The notes under the pieces are model-generated. The model did no database searches and had not been told where the DNA came from. It saw only the letters and a list, made by a program, of their open reading frames with translations. Made by a program: the position numbers and the translations under genes. Positions 37,184 to 39,492 of a stretch of DNA of 39,492 nucleotides are shown here, piece after piece. Numbering within the stretch: the stretch's first letter is position 1; the number at the start of each line of letters is the position of its first letter. The DNA comes from an uncultured Muribaculaceae bacterium (GTDB lineage Bacteria > Bacteroidota > Bacteroidia > Bacteroidales > Muribaculaceae): NCBI GenBank assembly GCA_949742535.1, contig CATJQX010000171.1:1-39492 (forward strand), in the 5' to 3' direction.

Positions 37184-37191
37184 TGTGGGGG

Positions 37192-38424
37192 TCAGCTGAA
37201 ATCAGTGGCCGCGATGCGCTTGACCGCTTCCACTGTGTTTTCGTAGGTGTTGAACGCCGTTAGCCTGATGTATCCCTCGCCGGAAGGGCCGAAGCCGCTG
37301 CCGGGGGTGCCTGCCACATGACAGCGCTCGAGCAGCATATCGAAGAAACGCCACGAATCCTTGCCGCATGGTGTCTTTATCCAAACGTAAGGCGCGTTCT
37401 CACCTCCGAACACCTCAAGTCCGGCGGCGATAAGCCCCTCGCGCATGACAGCAGCATTTCGCAGATAATAGTCTATTGTCTCGCGGGTCTGGGCTTTCCC
37501 CTCAGGGGTATATATGGCAGCCGCGGCTCGCTGCGACACATAGCTCGCGCCATTGAACTTGGTGCACTGGCGGCGGTTCCAGAGATGGTTCATCGACACC
37601 TCCTTGCCGTCGGCCATATGCCCTTTGAGTTCTTTGGGCACAACCGTATAGGCACAACGCACACCAGTAAATCCGGCGGTTTTCGAGAAGCTGCGGAATT
37701 CTATGGCCACCTCGCGGGCACCGGGTATCTCATATATGCTGTGAGGCACATTCTCGTCGCGGATAAAAGCTTCGTAAGCTGAATCATAGAGAATAAGTGA
37801 GCCGTGGGCGCGTGCATAGTCCACCCACACCTTGAGCTGTTCGCGTGTCAGTGTGGTACCCGTCGGATTGTTGGGATAGCACAGATATATCACATCTGCC
37901 ACTTCAGCGGGAAGAGCTGGCACAAAACCGTTCTCGGCAGTCACCGGAAGATATATGATGCGGCTCCAGCAACCGTCCACAAGCTCTCCGGCGCGGCCAC
38001 CCATCACATTGGTGTCCACATATACCGGATATACCGGGTCGGTCACAGCCACACGGTTGGCAGTGGAAAGTATGTCGCCTATGTTGCCGGTATCGCTTTT
38101 GGCGCCGTCGCTCACGAATATCTCGTCGGGAGCGATCTCCACGCCGCGTGCACGGTAATCATGCTCGGCGATGGCATCGCGCAGGAAAGCATATCCCTGT
38201 TCGGGACCGTAGCCGTGGAAGGATGAGGCATCGGCCTCCTCGTCAACAGCCGCATGCATCGCCTTTATTGCAGCATCGCAAATCGGGCGTGTGACATCAC
38301 CGATACCCATACGTATGATATCGGCATCGGGATGCGATTCCTTGAAAGCGTTGATCCGACGCGCCACCTCAGAAAAAAGATAGCTGTCGGCAAGCCTGCA
38401 AAAGTTGTCGTTTATATGAAACAT
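37192..38424 (-). CDS. dapL: LL-diaminopimelate aminotransferase
   Basis: [24 protein letters not shown]...[41 protein letters not shown]; start placed at internal Met matching the family N-terminus. Confidence 0.93.
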   Translation of the reverse strand: MFHINDNFCRLADSYLFSEVARRINAFKESHPDADIIRMGIGDVTRPICDAAIKAMHAAVDEEADASSFHGYGPEQGYAFLRDAIAEHDYRARGVEIAPDEIFVSDGAKSDTGNIGDILSTANRVAVTDPVYPVYVDTNVMGGRAGELVDGCWSRIIYLPVTAENGFVPALPAEVADVIYLCYPNNPTGTTLTREQLKVWVDYARAHGSLILYDSAYEAFIRDENVPHSIYEIPGAREVAIEFRSFSKTAGFTGVRCAYTVVPKELKGHMADGKEVSMNHLWNRRQCTKFNGASYVSQRAAAAIYTPEGKAQTRETIDYYLRNAAVMREGLIAAGLEVFGGENAPYVWIKTPCGKDSWRFFDMLLERCHVAGTPGSGFGPSGEGYIRLTAFNTYENTVEAVKRIAATDFS

Positions 38425-38509
38425 CGTTTCGGAAAATTGTCGTGAAAAAATAAAAATCCCCCTCTCTACCACACCCGGCATACATCCGCGGAACATCCGG
38501 CATAATGCG

Positions 38510-39397
38510 TCATTGTCGGAACTGCATGTCTATCTCCCCATCGAAAACAGTGGTCGCGCCACCTGTCATATACACATGTCCGTTTGCCGGATCCCATTTT
38601 ATACGCAATGTGCCGCCGAGCAAACGCACCGTGACCTCGCGTTCACTTGTGCGCCCGGTGAGCATAGCGGCCACCGCAGTGGCGCATGCGCCTGTGCCGC
38701 AAGCCATCGTCTCGCCGCTACCGCGCTCCCATACACGCATCTCTATCTCATTGTCACCACGCATGCGGGCAAACTCTATGTTGGCTCTGTCGGGCCAGAT
38801 AGGGTGCGTCTCCAGCTCGCGTCCCACCTGATGAACGAGGGCGTCGGTTATCTCATCCACGAATATTACTCCGTGTGGATTGCCCATCGACACTGCGGTG
38901 AGCGTAAAATCCTTTCCCTGCGCACAGACACCTATGTGGCTTGCATCGGCCACACTATCGGCCAATACGGGTATTGCCGACGGCTCGAGCACGGGAGCAC
39001 CCATATCTACCGTGACACAGTCAACCCGGCCGTCTTCACCGGTATGAAGCGTCAAATATTTAACGCCCGAAGCGGTTTCGAGCGTTATTTCTTTTTTATC
39101 GGTGTGGTGATTGTCAAAAACATACTTACCGATGCAGCGGGTGGCATTGCCGCACATACGCCCTTCCGAGCCGTCGGCGTTGAACATCCTCATCCTGAAA
39201 TCAGCCTTCATGGAAGGGAGGATGAGTATGATGCCGTCGGCGCCGACACCGAAGTGCCTGTGGCTAAGGCGCTCCGAAATTCCCCCGATACGGGAGGTGT
39301 CCTCAAGAATCGAACTGTCATCGCCTCCGAACGTCCCATCCATACAATCAATATAGATGTAGTCGTTTCCGGCGCCGTGCATCTTAGTGAATTTCAT
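38510..39397 (-). CDS. dapF: Diaminopimelate epimerase
   Basis: [54 protein letters not shown]; start corrected to ATG at 39397. Confidence 0.96.
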   Translation of the reverse strand: MKFTKMHGAGNDYIYIDCMDGTFGGDDSSILEDTSRIGGISERLSHRHFGVGADGIILILPSMKADFRMRMFNADGSEGRMCGNATRCIGKYVFDNHHTDKKEITLETASGVKYLTLHTGEDGRVDCVTVDMGAPVLEPSAIPVLADSVADASHIGVCAQGKDFTLTAVSMGNPHGVIFVDEITDALVHQVGRELETHPIWPDRANIEFARMRGDNEIEMRVWERGSGETMACGTGACATAVAAMLTGRTSEREVTVRLLGGTLRIKWDPANGHVYMTGGATTVFDGEIDMQFRQ

Positions 39398-39425
39398 ACC
39401 TGAAATATCTCTGATTTTGACGCCG

Positions 39426-39433
39426 CAAAGGTA
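39426..39433 (-). promoter_or_regulatory. Putative -7 element of the dapF-dapL operon
   Basis: Minus strand TACCTTTG (TAnnTTTG) 28 bp before the dapF ATG; no well-spaced -33 TTTG found. Confidence 0.4.
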
Positions 39434-39492
39434 TGAAAATTTCCACAAATATCCATTCATACTTCCGTGATTTTTTTGCACATTTTTTCACA

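Overview
This 39.5 kb window looks chromosomal and Bacteroidales-like (probably Muribaculaceae-like): Bat operon, type III glutamine synthetase, TAnnTTTG-type promoters. It is densely coding, with no rRNA, tRNA, CRISPR array or intact transposase recognised. Contents, left to right: the 3' end of a GH27 alpha-galactosidase; folC; a split chromate transporter; glmS; two GT2 glycosyltransferases; a USP-domain protein; a small HTH protein; a complete moxR-DUF58-batABCDE-type aerotolerance operon; an HU-fold/TM/LysM protein next to a second HU-like gene, a Cys-rich small membrane protein and topB; mazG; dsbD plus a standalone DsbD N-domain paralog; dCMP deaminase; an S41 protease; 5-FTHF cyclo-ligase; an ABC-F ATPase; a secreted LRR protein; a PurF-like amidotransferase; glnN (GSIII); dapL; dapF. 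The observations most worth a second look are: (1) the HU-TM-LysM protein, a possible nucleoid-to-peptidoglycan tether, in a cluster with a second HU-like gene and topB; (2) a 28-bp RNA hairpin between the ABC-F and LRR genes whose only non-Watson-Crick pairs are G-U on the + strand; (3) a 112-bp MITE-like inverted-repeat element between batA and batB; (4) a small HTH gene with a consensus Bacteroidetes promoter and an adjacent 20-bp palindrome; (5) a glmS leader with a 5'-proximal hairpin whose wobble pairs form only on the glmS strand. Product names come from motif recognition in the supplied translations. No database search was run.
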